Part shown: positions 26,152 through 36,094 of the stretch, piece by piece
Position numbering within the stretch: the stretch's first letter is position 1
Layout: every line of letters begins with the position of its first letter
Assembly: GCF_017313225.1 (NCBI RefSeq)
Contig: NZ_JAFLNE010000010.1
Span: 1 to 64,000, forward strand
Length of the DNA: 64,000 bases
Direction of reading: 5' to 3'
Source: Allomuricauda sp. CAU 1633
Lineage (GTDB): Bacteria > Bacteroidota > Bacteroidia > Flavobacteriales > Flavobacteriaceae
Notes under the pieces: model-generated
The model's database searches: none
What the model was told of the DNA's origin: nothing
What the model saw: the letters and a program-made list of their open reading frames with translations, nothing else
Program-made: the position numbers and the translations under genes

Positions 26152-27255
26152 ATGAAACACATTAGTATCGTATTGGGATGTCTTCTTTTTTCAACCACCA
26201 TTCTTTCCCAAGAAATCAAACCGAAAGAAGTAAAAGCCATCATGGAGAAGGTTGCAGATTGGCAAATTGAGCATTATCGCGATGCTTTTACATATGATAC
26301 ACCCCACCATCCACTCGATTGGACCAACGGAGCACTTTATGTGGGTATGGTGAAGTGGGCCGCAATGGCAAATAGTGATAAGTATTACACTTGGCTAAAA
26401 ACTGTGGGGGAATTGAATAATTGGGAGCTACACGAGCGAATCTACCATGCTGATGACCACACCGTTGGGCAATTTTACCTTGATCTCTATAAAAAATATG
26501 GTGATAAAGCGATGATGAAACCCACCCAAGAGCAGTTCGATTTCATCATGTATCACCCTGCCAAAACCGCATTAACTTGGCAAAGCCCCCATCATCAATC
26601 GCGCTGGAACTGGTGTGATGCCCTCTTTATGTCGCCACCTGTTTGGGCCAAACTGTATAACATCACCGGGGAAAAAAAATATCTCGCCTTTATGGTGGAG
26701 GAATTCAAGGCCACTACTGACTTTCTTTTTGATAAGGAGGAGAATCTATACTATCGTGATGAAAGTTATATGGGCAAATTGGACAACGGAACCAAAATCT
26801 TCTGGTCTCGGGGCAATGGGTGGGTCTTCGCCGGATTGGCCAACATCATGAACGAATTGGAACCTGAAGCTACAGAATACGAGTACTTTAGGGACATCTT
26901 TGAGAAAATGGCCGCCAAACTCTTGAAAATCCAAACTCCAAAAGGACATTGGGCCATGAGTTTGTTGGGACAAGAATTTTATCCCACACCAGAAACCAGT
27001 GGCACCTCCTTTTATGTATTTGGTCTTGCCTGGGGCATAAATCAAGGTCTTTTGGACAAAAAGACCTATGGTCCTTCCGTTGAAAAAGCATGGAAGGCCT
27101 TGACAAGCTATGTAACCCCCGAAGGTATGCTGGGCTATGTGCAACCTATTGGCGCTGCTCCTGGGAAAGCGTGGCCAGATAAAACCGAAGTCTATGGTGC
27201 AGGAGCTTTCCTGAGTGCAGGAACTGAAGTTTACAAATTGTACAGTGGCGAGTGA
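26152..27255 (+). CDS. GH88/GH105-type unsaturated glucuronyl hydrolase, secreted
   Basis: 367 aa. A signal peptide (1-19, FSTTILSQ) precedes an (alpha/alpha)6 barrel. Family motifs include SRWNWCDALFMSPPVWAKL, with the Asp that acts as general acid in YteR/RhiN enzymes, FWSRGNGWVFAGLANIM, and ETSGTSFYVFGLAWGIN. These enzymes remove the 4,5-unsaturated uronic acid left by polysaccharide lyases, for example from rhamnogalacturonan or ulvan. No lyase or SusCD pair is present nearby, so this is not a complete utilisation locus, and the substrate stays open. It is 23 bp after the serine lyase gene, but a functional link is not obvious. Confidence 0.92.
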   Translation: MKHISIVLGCLLFSTTILSQEIKPKEVKAIMEKVADWQIEHYRDAFTYDTPHHPLDWTNGALYVGMVKWAAMANSDKYYTWLKTVGELNNWELHERIYHADDHTVGQFYLDLYKKYGDKAMMKPTQEQFDFIMYHPAKTALTWQSPHHQSRWNWCDALFMSPPVWAKLYNITGEKKYLAFMVEEFKATTDFLFDKEENLYYRDESYMGKLDNGTKIFWSRGNGWVFAGLANIMNELEPEATEYEYFRDIFEKMAAKLLKIQTPKGHWAMSLLGQEFYPTPETSGTSFYVFGLAWGINQGLLDKKTYGPSVEKAWKALTSYVTPEGMLGYVQPIGAAPGKAWPDKTEVYGAGAFLSAGTEVYKLYSGE

Positions 27256-27343
27256 AGCGTTATGATTTTAAAGGGATTGTTGAATCCAATCTTAATAAAT
27301 CTGGATTTACATCGTTCTACTTCCACTATTTAACTTCAATTTT

Positions 27344-27874
27344 ATGGAAAGCATAGAAATATTCAGCAGTAAGAAAAAGTCCTTTTTGTTATTGATAGGG
27401 TCTTTGATTTTTGTTGGTTTGGGCATATGGTTTGTGCTTGAAGCCAACTCACTTTCCGATTCTTTGCGAAAAAGCCCATTGCTGATCAGAGGTATCGGAG
27501 TGGTCTCCATTCTCTTTTTTGGATTGGGTATCTATGCGGGAATAAAAGGGTTGATTGCTAATCGTCTCATGCTGATTATTAGCCCGAAAGGTTTAAATGT
27601 AGATCCCAGTAAATCTATGAGTGATTTTATTGGATGGAATAAAATTCTTGGATTTAATGAAATTAACATCCACGGCACCAAAATCATAATCATAAACGTT
27701 GAAAATCCTACTTCTTGGGTGGAAAAAGAAGAGAATGCCCTTAGGAGACAATTGATGAAATACAATGTTGAAAATTACAACTCACCATTCAATATTTCTG
27801 CTAACGGTTTGGCCTTAAGCCATACCCAGTTGAAAGAAAAGCTGAATCTTTATTTCAATACCTATAAATCCTAA
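27344..27874 (+). CDS. STM3941-like membrane protein
   Basis: 176 aa. Two membrane helices (about 14-31 and 47-70) are followed by a soluble PH-like domain (about 75-175: RLMLIISPKGLNV, then IHGTKIIIINVENP). This is the layout of the small STM3941 family, whose role is unknown. It stands alone between the hydrolase and a convergent secreted protein gene. Confidence 0.75.
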   Translation: MESIEIFSSKKKSFLLLIGSLIFVGLGIWFVLEANSLSDSLRKSPLLIRGIGVVSILFFGLGIYAGIKGLIANRLMLIISPKGLNVDPSKSMSDFIGWNKILGFNEINIHGTKIIIINVENPTSWVEKEENALRRQLMKYNVENYNSPFNISANGLALSHTQLKEKLNLYFNTYKS

Positions 27875-27899
27875 ATGGAATTCTCCTGAAAGCAGTAGT

Positions 27900-28382
27900 C
27901 TACTCCTCCATACAACCTGCTTTTCCTCTAGTATCAATGAGGTAAATTATTTTCCATTCCCCATCAAAATCCACCAATTGGAACGAATTGATGCCGCAGT
28001 GACTGAATTCGTCATTCAACCAAAACTCATACCCTACCCAAGCATTAGCCATGGTTCGGTCCACTTGAATGGAAAATGAAGTGAGTTTCTCTTGAAATTT
28101 GATACTATCTGGAATACTGTAAATAGATGCTAATACTTCTGACAAGTTCTCTTCTCTAAATCGGGTTTTACCCTCAAGGTCTCTCCCAGTAGTTTGAAGC
28201 ACTACCTTATCTATAAGCGTTTTCTTGATGATACTGGAATCTTGCTTGTGGAAGCCATCAAAAAAGGTTTCAATGACCTGTTTTACCTTTTGTTGGGCAT
28301 CCATTTCAGGTGGATTGGGTCCTTGCGCGTATGTTGCGGTCAACGCAAGACAAAAAAATGCGAAACTGAATACAATTCTCAT
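27900..28382 (-). CDS. Secreted NTF2/SnoaL-like protein
   Basis: 160 aa with a signal peptide (cleavage near ATYAQ, residue 20). The mature domain has the NTF2-like cone pattern: an N-terminal helix (QQKVKQVIETFFDGFHKQD), then strands ending WVGYEFWLNDEFSHCGINSFQLVDFDGEWKI. The family includes enzymes and ligand-binding proteins; no active-site set is obvious. It is divergent from panB. Confidence 0.82.
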   Translation of the reverse strand: MRIVFSFAFFCLALTATYAQGPNPPEMDAQQKVKQVIETFFDGFHKQDSSIIKKTLIDKVVLQTTGRDLEGKTRFREENLSEVLASIYSIPDSIKFQEKLTSFSIQVDRTMANAWVGYEFWLNDEFSHCGINSFQLVDFDGEWKIIYLIDTRGKAGCMEE

Positions 28383-28454
28383 GATACTGTAGTTTTTTGA
28401 TTGAAGCCCAAATTAAACAAATCTGCTTACATTTAGCTCATAAAACTGAACCAA

Positions 28455-29273
28455 ATGTCTGTTGCCAAAAAAGAATACAAAAGGGTCACGGTGAAATCCC
28501 TGATTGAAATGAAGCAAAGCGGTGAGAAAATCTCTATGCTTACCTCTTATGATTACTCCATGGCCAAAATTGTGGATGCCGCCAATGTAGACGTAATTTT
28601 GGTAGGGGATTCTGCGAGTAATGTTATTGCGGGGCATGAAACCACTCTTCCCATTACTTTGGATCAAATGATCTACCATGCAAGTTCCGTGGTTCGGGCG
28701 GCCAAAAGGGCTTTGGTGATTGTGGATATTCCTTTTGGGAGTTACCAGAGTGATTCTAAAGAGGCGCTTCGTTCCGCAATCCGAATTATGAAGGAAAGTG
28801 GCGCCCACGCCATAAAAGTAGAAGGCGGCACCGAAATCAAAGAATCTGTCAGCCGAATTCTCCAAGCGGGTATTCCCGTAATGGGGCATTTGGGGCTCAC
28901 TCCCCAATCCATTTATAAATTTGGAACCTACACCGTTCGCGCCAAAGAAGAGGAAGAAGCCGAAAAATTGAAATCCGATGCCAAATTGTTGGAGGAATTG
29001 GGCTGCTTTGGCATTGTTTTGGAAAAAATACCAGCAAAACTGGCTCAAGAAGTGGCCGAAAGTGTCTCCATCCCGGTTATTGGTATTGGCGCTGGCAATG
29101 GTGTGGATGGCCAAGTATTGGTGGTTCACGATTTGTTGGGCATGACGCACGAATTTCATCCAAGGTTCCTCAGAAGGTATATGAATCTGTATGATGAAAT
29201 GAGTGCAGCCATATCCCAATATGTGGATGATGTAAAAAGTAGGGATTTCCCTAACGAAAATGAGCAATATTGA
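28455..29273 (+). CDS. panB: 3-methyl-2-oxobutanoate hydroxymethyltransferase
   Basis: 272 aa, the normal PanB length. It is a TIM barrel with the family motifs [29 protein letters not shown] (metal-binding Asp), VKVEGG-type strand AIKVEGGTE, and [14 protein letters not shown]. It adds a hydroxymethyl group from 5,10-methylene-THF to 2-oxoisovalerate, the first committed step of pantothenate synthesis. The other pan genes are not in the window. Two further genes follow at close spacing: a lipoprotein hydrolase (15 bp) and an RluA-type synthase (overlap), so a loose operon is likely. Confidence 0.98.
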   Translation: MSVAKKEYKRVTVKSLIEMKQSGEKISMLTSYDYSMAKIVDAANVDVILVGDSASNVIAGHETTLPITLDQMIYHASSVVRAAKRALVIVDIPFGSYQSDSKEALRSAIRIMKESGAHAIKVEGGTEIKESVSRILQAGIPVMGHLGLTPQSIYKFGTYTVRAKEEEEAEKLKSDAKLLEELGCFGIVLEKIPAKLAQEVAESVSIPVIGIGAGNGVDGQVLVVHDLLGMTHEFHPRFLRRYMNLYDEMSAAISQYVDDVKSRDFPNENEQY

Positions 29274-29288
29274 TTAAATTCATAGGGT

Positions 29289-30014
29289 ATGATTCTCAAA
29301 AAATTTGGTTTCACGTTTTTTTTGACAATGGCTGCATTGCTTTTTGCATGTGGAACCGAAGAGATGTCCAATGGTGAAGTTGTCAATGATGCCGTAGATC
29401 AAGAAGTTACCCCTCCCGAAGAGCAAGAACCCACAAATGATGATTCTTCTGACACTGACGAAGAAGATCCCATTTTTTCGGAAACTTTAAAAGTGCTTTT
29501 TGTGGGCAACAGCCTTACCTATACCAATGACCTTCCAAAAATGGTTAAAGAAGAAGCCGCATATCAGCAAATCAATCTTAAAACCGAAATGTTGGCCTTG
29601 CCCAACTATGCCATTATAGACCATTGGAATGATGGAAATGTTCAAGAACGTATCAGTAACAACAACTATGACTTTGTAATCATTCAGCAAGGGCCGTCAT
29701 CCCAACCTTATGGCAGGGAAGTACTTATCGAATATGGTGAAAAATTCAAGACGCTTTGTGACCAAAACGGTTCGGAATTGGTTTTTTTTATGGTATGGCC
29801 ATCTAGAACATACTACCATACGTTCAATGGTGTCATTACCAATTACAAAGATGCAGCAAGTATAAACAAATCCTTGTTGGCTCCTGTAGGTGAATTTTGG
29901 AAACAGTATTTTACCGACACGGGGGATTTCTCGTACTATGGTCCTGACAATTTTCATCCATCCCCTAAAGGCAGTCATGCCGCAGCCAAAATTATTGCAG
30001 AAACCATATTTTGA
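29289..30014 (+). CDS. DUF4886-like SGNH-hydrolase lipoprotein
   Basis: 241 aa. The lipoprotein signal has Cys21 (LLFAC), followed by a long acidic linker (Glu/Asp/Pro-rich, about 25-60). The SGNH-type domain starts VLFVGNSLTYTNDLPKM, with the block I Ser in GNS, contains IIQQGPSSQP (block III-like), and ends with DNFHPSPKGSHAAA, which supplies the catalytic His (block V). It may be a surface esterase. Its stop (TGA) overlaps the TTG start of the RluA-type gene. Confidence 0.85.
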   Translation: MILKKFGFTFFLTMAALLFACGTEEMSNGEVVNDAVDQEVTPPEEQEPTNDDSSDTDEEDPIFSETLKVLFVGNSLTYTNDLPKMVKEEAAYQQINLKTEMLALPNYAIIDHWNDGNVQERISNNNYDFVIIQQGPSSQPYGREVLIEYGEKFKTLCDQNGSELVFFMVWPSRTYYHTFNGVITNYKDAASINKSLLAPVGEFWKQYFTDTGDFSYYGPDNFHPSPKGSHAAAKIIAETIF

Positions 30015-30706
30015 AATCTGAAAAATCCACCCCCTTCAACCTTCAGGTCCTTTACGAGGACAATCACCTCATTGTGGTCAACAAGCGGGTGGGCGATATT
30101 GTCCAAGGAGATAAAACCGGCGACGCTCCATTGAGTGAAGTGGTAAAACAATACCTCAAAGAAAAGTACAATAAGCCCGGCAATGTGTATTTGGGCGTAG
30201 TGCACCGTTTGGATAGGCCCACTTCAGGGATTGTGTTATTTGCCAAAACCTCAAAAGCCCTTCCCCGACTCAACAAGTTGTTTTCCGAAGGGAATACCAA
30301 AAAAGTCTATTGGGCAGTGGTTCAAAAAGCGCCTAGAAACCAAAAGGAAACTTTGACCCATTGGTTGGTTCGTAATCCAAAGCAGAACAAGTCCTATGCG
30401 CATGACAAGGAGGTGCCCAACAGTAAAAAAGCAGTTTTGGAGTATCATTTCCTAAAAAAGCTGGATAACTACTACCTCTTGGAAATCGACTTGAAAACGG
30501 GCCGACATCACCAAATCCGAGCACAATTGGCAGCTATGGGATGTCATATTAAAGGTGATTTGAAGTACGGAGCTGATCGAAGCAACAAAGACGGAGGCAT
30601 CCACTTGCACGCTCGAAGTTTGGAATTGGAACATCCCGTGCAAAAGGAAATCATGACCTTTGTGGCTCCGCCACCGGAAGATCCTGTTTGGAATGCCTGT
30701 CTTTAA
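30011..30706 (+). CDS. RluA-family pseudouridine synthase
   Basis: 231 aa, starting at a TTG that overlaps the previous stop (TTGA). The catalytic motif is VVHRLDRPTSGIVLF, with the Asp nucleophile in HRLDR; the family also shows LKTGRHHQIRAQLAAMG. There is no N-terminal S4 domain, as in RluA/TruC-type enzymes. It isomerises uridines in rRNA or tRNA; the exact target is not readable. Its end overlaps the end of the convergent 30703 gene by four bases. Confidence 0.95.
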   Translation: MKSEKSTPFNLQVLYEDNHLIVVNKRVGDIVQGDKTGDAPLSEVVKQYLKEKYNKPGNVYLGVVHRLDRPTSGIVLFAKTSKALPRLNKLFSEGNTKKVYWAVVQKAPRNQKETLTHWLVRNPKQNKSYAHDKEVPNSKKAVLEYHFLKKLDNYYLLEIDLKTGRHHQIRAQLAAMGCHIKGDLKYGADRSNKDGGIHLHARSLELEHPVQKEIMTFVAPPPEDPVWNACL

Positions 30707-32247
30707 CGGGTAACCGCAAGTGCTTTTTCGCGGATAATCTGACCTACGGGTTTATTTTCAAGGTGACTTTCCAGCCAAGATAGAATATCCAAATACAAAA
30801 ATGCCCGTTTTTCGTAGGGATGGTTTTCGTACTTCTTTAATTCGTTGTAAAGTTTCTGAAACTCATTTTTAAGCTCGTGTGGATAGATTTCGCCCAAGCC
30901 TCTCAAAAATTTGATCATCTCTTTTTGAACGGCATGTAAGTCGTTCATTTTCAGCAAGAATTTATAGGTACTTTTAAGTTGAACTTCCAGATGGTAGTCC
31001 ATGCCGGCCTCATAATGGGCCACCAAGCTCAACACCCTTGCGAAGCACATCAAATCTTCGCGCATTTTTAGATTTTTGTTGGAAATGATTTTCTTTAGAT
31101 AAACAATACAATTTTTGTTGTCACCATTTCCAAAATACAGACAGGCAATTTTATAATAAAGCAGCATAATGTGGTGCTCATCTATCCGTTCTCGATGCTT
31201 TTTGATGCCATATTCGATGATGTTAACCAAATATAGCCCCTTATCAAAAGTTCCTTCCAAGAAATGAAGGTTCAGTTTATTGGAGTTGATGTACAAAAAC
31301 GCCAAGGAAGCAATGTTGTCATTCTGTGGAAAACTGGAATTTTCCACCTGTCTTTCCAAACGATCCAACGTCTCCCTGAACTGTGAAGCATATTTTACGA
31401 AGAAGAGTGACTCCAAGAGATAATGATTGCCCTTTAAAAAGAAAACTGGGTTCAAGGGAATCATCTCTTCGTTTTCATAAAAAAGGTCTACCCATTTACT
31501 GGCATATTTGTAGGCTGACAAAAAGTCTTGAATCAATAAACTGTACCACAAATGGGCTTTGTACAGCCAAAGTTTCTCTCGAAAACCTAGTTTCTCCAAC
31601 TCATAGGCTGGCAAATGGGCCTCAAAATAAGATTTTACTTTTTGCAAATCTTCATCATTGCGAACATAGCCCACTTTCAGCATCATTCCATACAATTGCA
31701 GCGAAAGGTTTGAGAGTTTGCTTGCCATCACATTTAAGGCAGAGAGTTCCTTGGCCTGCACAGCCAATTCATCGGCCCTATCCGGGATACTTCGGGTAAT
31801 ATATTGGGTCTCAATGACTTTTTCCAGTTCCACAATTTCGTAGGCCACATTCTTTTCTTCATGTTCAATAGCAAAGGTTTTGGCCTTGTCTAAAATTTTC
31901 AAACTCTGCTTGTAAAGCCCTTTTTGGTAGAGAATAGTGGCAAAATCCAACTGCTCCCGAATTTGCACCCTTGCATTTTGGTTCACGGGATTCAACCGAA
32001 GACTCACCAAAATTTGCTTGTACAAATGAGCCTTTAGGTTGGAAAGTTGTGCCTTTTTTACAATGCCGCTCTCCAAAATTTGACGTTCATCATATGTACG
32101 GAGCTTATCCAAAAGATTAAAAAGTGCCAAAAATTTTGCATCCGTATTGACCCCCAAACGGCCCACATACAGCTTAAATTGGCGTTTTTCCGACTTGGAA
32201 AGCGATTTAATCAAAACGAACAATGCGTCCTTACTGGCATTTGTCAT
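30703..32247 (-). CDS. Conserved hypothetical helical-repeat protein
   Basis: 514 aa, no signal peptide, almost entirely helical, with TPR-like pairs throughout (e.g. LYQKGLYKQSLKILDKAKTFA; KIACLYFGNGDNKNCIVYLKK). The start, ALFVLIKSLSKSEKRQFKLY, is of a type I have seen in Bacteroidota hypothetical proteins. There is no enzyme motif. It would be a cytoplasmic scaffold. It is encoded alone, divergent from leuA. Confidence 0.82.
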   Translation of the reverse strand: MTNASKDALFVLIKSLSKSEKRQFKLYVGRLGVNTDAKFLALFNLLDKLRTYDERQILESGIVKKAQLSNLKAHLYKQILVSLRLNPVNQNARVQIREQLDFATILYQKGLYKQSLKILDKAKTFAIEHEEKNVAYEIVELEKVIETQYITRSIPDRADELAVQAKELSALNVMASKLSNLSLQLYGMMLKVGYVRNDEDLQKVKSYFEAHLPAYELEKLGFREKLWLYKAHLWYSLLIQDFLSAYKYASKWVDLFYENEEMIPLNPVFFLKGNHYLLESLFFVKYASQFRETLDRLERQVENSSFPQNDNIASLAFLYINSNKLNLHFLEGTFDKGLYLVNIIEYGIKKHRERIDEHHIMLLYYKIACLYFGNGDNKNCIVYLKKIISNKNLKMREDLMCFARVLSLVAHYEAGMDYHLEVQLKSTYKFLLKMNDLHAVQKEMIKFLRGLGEIYPHELKNEFQKLYNELKKYENHPYEKRAFLYLDILSWLESHLENKPVGQIIREKALAVTR

Positions 32248-32393
32248 CGTAAAAAATATAATTTAACTATTTGTATTTCAGTAAATTAAATTACAGCGAA
32301 TACAATTTAACGTTGTAAAGGTTTGCAGGCCTTTTTTATTCTTCCCTTATCCTTCTCTATTTTCGTAGTACTTAGAAGAAACAGACAAAAATA

Positions 32394-33566
32394 ATGGGTA
32401 AAGATAAGGTACAAATTTTTGATACGACACTGAGAGACGGAGAACAAGTTCCTGGATGTAAGTTGGACACGGAGCAAAAATTAGTGATTGCCAAACGTCT
32501 GGATGATTTGGGCGTGGATGTGATTGAAGCTGGCTTCCCTATTTCCAGTCCTGGTGACTTTAAGTCTGTGGAAGAAATTTCAAAGTTGGTCAAAAATGCA
32601 ACGGTCTGCGGACTTACCCGCGCCGTGAAAAAAGATATTGAAGTGGCCGCCGAGGCCATCAAGAAAGCAAACAAACCACGAATACATACCGGAATTGGAA
32701 CATCGGATTCCCACATCAAGTTTAAATTTAACTCCACCCGTGAAAAAATCATAGAACGTGCCGTTGACGCCGTTGCCTATGCAAAGACTTTTGTGGAGGA
32801 TGTTGAGTTTTATGCCGAAGATGCTGGACGTACGGACAATGAATTTTTGGCACAGGTTTGCGAAGCCGTTGTGAAAGCCGGGGCCACCGTGCTCAATATT
32901 CCAGATACCACCGGATACTGCTTGCCCGAGGAATACGGTGCCAAGATGAAATACTTAAAGGAAAACGTGAAAGGTATCGATAAAGCCATTCTTTCCTGTC
33001 ATTGCCATAACGATTTGGGATTGGCTACCGCCAACTCCATTGCCGGGGTAATCAATGGTGCTCGACAGATTGAGTGTACTATAAACGGAATTGGTGAGCG
33101 TGCCGGAAACACCTCTTTGGAGGAAGTGGTAATGATTCTAAGACAACACCCCTATCTAAATTTGGATACCGGTGTAAATAGTAAATTGCTTTGGGATACA
33201 AGCCGAATGGTTTCCCAAAAAATGGGAATGCCCGTGCAGCCCAATAAGGCCATCGTAGGCGCCAATGCTTTTGCGCATAGCTCTGGAATTCACCAAGATG
33301 GGGTCATTAAACAACGGGAGACATACGAAATTATGGACCCAAAAGACGTTGGTGTCAATGAATCATCCATTGTATTGACTGCACGAAGTGGTAGAGCTGC
33401 ATTGGCCTACCGAGCCAAGAAAGTGGGGTACGAGCTTACCAAAATACAACTTGATGTCGTCTATGAAAATTTCTTGAAGTTTGCCGATGTCAAAAAAGAA
33501 ATACTGGACGAAGATATCCACCAGATTGTGGAAACCAGTAATATCAGTATCCAAAGTATCGCTTAA
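32394..33566 (+). CDS. leuA: 2-isopropylmalate synthase lacking the leucine-binding domain
   Basis: 390 aa. The HMGL-like barrel begins [15 protein letters not shown] (metal and substrate Arg/Asp), continues with [18 protein letters not shown], and ends shortly after [10 protein letters not shown]. It condenses acetyl-CoA with 2-oxoisovalerate, the first step of leucine synthesis. Canonical LeuA is about 510-520 aa with a C-terminal regulatory domain for leucine feedback; this protein stops at 390, so allosteric inhibition by that domain is absent. A homocitrate-type relative is possible, but the adjacent leuB, 36 bp downstream, supports leuA. leuC and leuD are not in the window. Confidence 0.93.
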   Translation: MGKDKVQIFDTTLRDGEQVPGCKLDTEQKLVIAKRLDDLGVDVIEAGFPISSPGDFKSVEEISKLVKNATVCGLTRAVKKDIEVAAEAIKKANKPRIHTGIGTSDSHIKFKFNSTREKIIERAVDAVAYAKTFVEDVEFYAEDAGRTDNEFLAQVCEAVVKAGATVLNIPDTTGYCLPEEYGAKMKYLKENVKGIDKAILSCHCHNDLGLATANSIAGVINGARQIECTINGIGERAGNTSLEEVVMILRQHPYLNLDTGVNSKLLWDTSRMVSQKMGMPVQPNKAIVGANAFAHSSGIHQDGVIKQRETYEIMDPKDVGVNESSIVLTARSGRAALAYRAKKVGYELTKIQLDVVYENFLKFADVKKEILDEDIHQIVETSNISIQSIA

Positions 33567-33602
33567 CTTTCCATTTTTGAATTCTAATCAAAGTTGTGCC
33601 AA

Positions 33603-34721
33603 ATGAATTTGAACATTGCTTTGCTTCCTGGAGATGGTATAGGACCCGAGGTGTTGGCCCAGGCAGTGAAATGTTTGCAAGCGGTTGAGGAAACGTTCAA
33701 CCATCATTTTGTTTACAAAGAAGCACCTGTGGGTGCCATCGCCATACAAAAAAAGGGTACCCCCCTACCCGACCATACACTGAAACTATGCAAAGAATCC
33801 GATGCGGTATTGTTTGGAGCTATCGGACACCCAAAATATGACAATGACCCGAGTGCCAAAGTTCGACCCGAACAGGGTTTGTTGAAGTTACGAAAAGAGT
33901 TGGGGCTGTTTGCCAACATTAGACCTGTTTTGGCACACCCAGCCCTATTCGACAGATCTCCTTTAAAAAAGGAAATTATCTCCGGTACCGATTTTGTCAT
34001 TTATCGGGAATTGACAGGCGGCATCTATTTTGGCGAAAAAAAATTAAATGAAGAAGGTACTGTGGCTTCCGACCTTTGCGAATATTCCGAAGGAGAAATA
34101 AGCCGAATTACCCATTTGGCCTTCAAAGCTGCAAAAAATAGAAAAAAGAAGCTCACTTTGGTAGACAAAGCCAATGTGTTGGAATCTTCTCGATTGTGGC
34201 GGAAGGTGGTAACCAAAATTGGGGAAAGTTATCCTGAAGTTGCCTTGGATTTCCTTTTTGTGGATAATGCGGCTATGCAAATCATTTTAAACCCTAGTCA
34301 GTTTGATGTAATTCTTACCGAAAATATGTTTGGGGATATCATTTCGGATGAAGGTAGTGTCATTGGCGGTTCCATTGGATTGTTGGCCTCAGCTTCGGTT
34401 GGAGAGGAGAATGCCTTGTTTGAACCCATTCACGGTTCATTTCCTCAGGGAGCTGGAAAAGATATCGCAAACCCTATTGCTTCCATCTTATCTGCAGCCA
34501 TGTTATTGGAGCATTTTGATCTTGCAGAAGAGGCCCTTGCCATTAAAAAAGCTGTTGATAAAGCCTTGAAGAAGGGAATTGTTACTCCTGATTTGAAACC
34601 TAAAAGTCAATATGGGACCAATCAAGTGGGTGATTTTATCGCACACAACATTGTGGATATTGAGGATGATTTCAACATGAACGATGAAAACATCGATTTA
34701 GGGAAATCCACGATTATTTAA
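33603..34721 (+). CDS. leuB: 3-isopropylmalate dehydrogenase
   Basis: 372 aa from the ATG at 33603; a TTG nine bases upstream is in frame but less likely. It is a beta-decarboxylating dehydrogenase: the start NIALLPGDGIGPEV, the substrate loop SAKVRPEQGLLKLRKELGL, the metal/NAD region FGDIISDEGSVIGGSIG with the Asp ligands, and EPIHGSFPQGAGKDIANP. It oxidises 3-isopropylmalate using NAD+. It forms an operon with leuA. Its end overlaps the end of the convergent lipoprotein gene by four bases. Confidence 0.97.
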   Translation: MNLNIALLPGDGIGPEVLAQAVKCLQAVEETFNHHFVYKEAPVGAIAIQKKGTPLPDHTLKLCKESDAVLFGAIGHPKYDNDPSAKVRPEQGLLKLRKELGLFANIRPVLAHPALFDRSPLKKEIISGTDFVIYRELTGGIYFGEKKLNEEGTVASDLCEYSEGEISRITHLAFKAAKNRKKKLTLVDKANVLESSRLWRKVVTKIGESYPEVALDFLFVDNAAMQIILNPSQFDVILTENMFGDIISDEGSVIGGSIGLLASASVGEENALFEPIHGSFPQGAGKDIANPIASILSAAMLLEHFDLAEEALAIKKAVDKALKKGIVTPDLKPKSQYGTNQVGDFIAHNIVDIEDDFNMNDENIDLGKSTII

Positions 34722-35965
34722 TCGGCTGAAATTTTAGATTCTTCTTGGGCTAGCTCTCGAATGGTTTCAGCAAACTGTTTTTTGAACTGCTCGTACTTTT
34801 CACCCGTTGCCGGACCATTGAAGCCTGTATGTATTTTTTTCACTGCTCCATTTCTATCAATATAGATGGTAGTGGGATACGACAAAATGTGATTCAACAT
34901 AGGTAACTTTTCATTGGCTTTTTGTTTGTTCGATGTACCATATTGGGCCAAAAGAATGGGATAGTCCGCCCCAGTCCTATCCTTGAGTCGTGTTATGCCC
35001 TCAAACGCTTTTTCTTGGGTTTTGGCATATTCAAAGGCCAAAGCCACCAATTTCACGTCCAATTGTGGATTTTTTTCCAAGAAATCGACATAGAAACGGG
35101 TTTCGTCCAAGCAATTGGTGCACCAAGTTCCCATAATCTGTACCAAAACAGGCTTTCCTTTGAATTGTGGGTCTGAAAGGCTCACCATTTTGCCCGAAGT
35201 GTCAGGAAAGGTAAAATTGAATGTATCGTACCCCTCCCTTAAATAGGTAAGTGAATCCACATCGGGGAGTTCAAAGGCTTCGTTACGAGCTCCCAAAAAT
35301 TCTTGAACCGCATGTCTGCCAGAGTAAAACGTACCATCCAAAGTACTATCGGTGACCTGGGCCATAAAAAGAAATACATGCGAGCCATCAAACGCGGATA
35401 GTTTTAGACTATCACCTGTAACAACCCCATCCAAATACCGATAATCCCCTGTTTTGGTCCGAAAAGTACCCTTAACCTTGTTGCCGTTTTGCATAAAAAT
35501 ACCTTTGGCTGGGTATTCGTTTTGGGTATTCACATCAAAATAGGCTTCCCAAATCCCTGAAATATTCACTGTGGCGTCTTTATCCACCTCAAATCTGTCC
35601 TTTATTCCGTGAAACGCAGTAAAGGGCACCGAACGCTCCTTACCTTCTTCAATAAAATCACCCTGCATTCTAGTTTCGGTGAACGTACCGGAAAAGTGTC
35701 CCTCAAAAATCGGCATGCGGATATAAAGGGAATCCCCATTGATTTTAATTTCATCCACATGGATTACTTCTTCTCCATTGCGCATTTCCATCATGTATTT
35801 CCCATTTTCATCCATGGAAAGTGTAAAATTAAACGGGAGTAATTGAGATTCCGAAACTTCCAATTTTCCCAACCAATCCCCTAAAGCCAGCTTTTGATCC
35901 CCTGCCTTTTTACAGGATGTAATAAACAGTGTAACAGCGGCCAACAGCACACAAATTCTCCTCAT
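34718..35965 (-). CDS. Thioredoxin-like (TlpA-type) lipoprotein
   Basis: 415 aa from the ATG at 35965, which gives a lipoprotein signal (FITSC, Cys18); the longer open frame would run through the pheT promoter. Residues about 25-260 form a beta-rich domain unlike the usual DUF4369. Residues about 270-400 are a TlpA/AhpC-TSA thioredoxin fold with an intact redox site, GTWCTNCLDE. It is likely a periplasmic disulfide or thioether oxidoreductase. A candidate promoter is TTG-N21-TACATTTA on the minus strand around 35984-36014. It is convergent with leuB. Confidence 0.9.
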   Translation of the reverse strand: MRRICVLLAAVTLFITSCKKAGDQKLALGDWLGKLEVSESQLLPFNFTLSMDENGKYMMEMRNGEEVIHVDEIKINGDSLYIRMPIFEGHFSGTFTETRMQGDFIEEGKERSVPFTAFHGIKDRFEVDKDATVNISGIWEAYFDVNTQNEYPAKGIFMQNGNKVKGTFRTKTGDYRYLDGVVTGDSLKLSAFDGSHVFLFMAQVTDSTLDGTFYSGRHAVQEFLGARNEAFELPDVDSLTYLREGYDTFNFTFPDTSGKMVSLSDPQFKGKPVLVQIMGTWCTNCLDETRFYVDFLEKNPQLDVKLVALAFEYAKTQEKAFEGITRLKDRTGADYPILLAQYGTSNKQKANEKLPMLNHILSYPTTIYIDRNGAVKKIHTGFNGPATGEKYEQFKKQFAETIRELAQEESKISAD

Positions 35966-36043
35966 ACCTTGAAAGATTTTTCCTAAATGTAGGAAATCCA
36001 ACTCAAAACTTACAACTCTATCCGACTTATGAACACTATTTAC

Positions 36044-36075
36044 GTTGAATCTGTCCACCCATTGTTTTATATTTG
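36044..36075 (+). promoter_or_regulatory. Bacteroidota-type promoter of pheT
   Basis: TTG at 36045-36047 (-33 element), 20 bp, then TATATTTG at 36068-36075, a perfect TANNTTTG -7 element, placing transcription start about 14 bp before the pheT ATG. It also argues against the long N-terminus of the divergent lipoprotein. Confidence 0.6.
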
Positions 36076-36094
36076 TCGACTCTAAAATTGGGGT

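Noticed and set aside
26152..27255. A polysaccharide utilisation locus around the GH105-like gene
   Set aside because: No SusC/SusD pair, lyase, sulfatase or dedicated regulator is adjacent.
28413..29267. Long minus-strand open frame opposite panB
   Set aside because: It mirrors the panB codons, is rich in His/Phe/Gly typical of antisense frames, and panB is certain.
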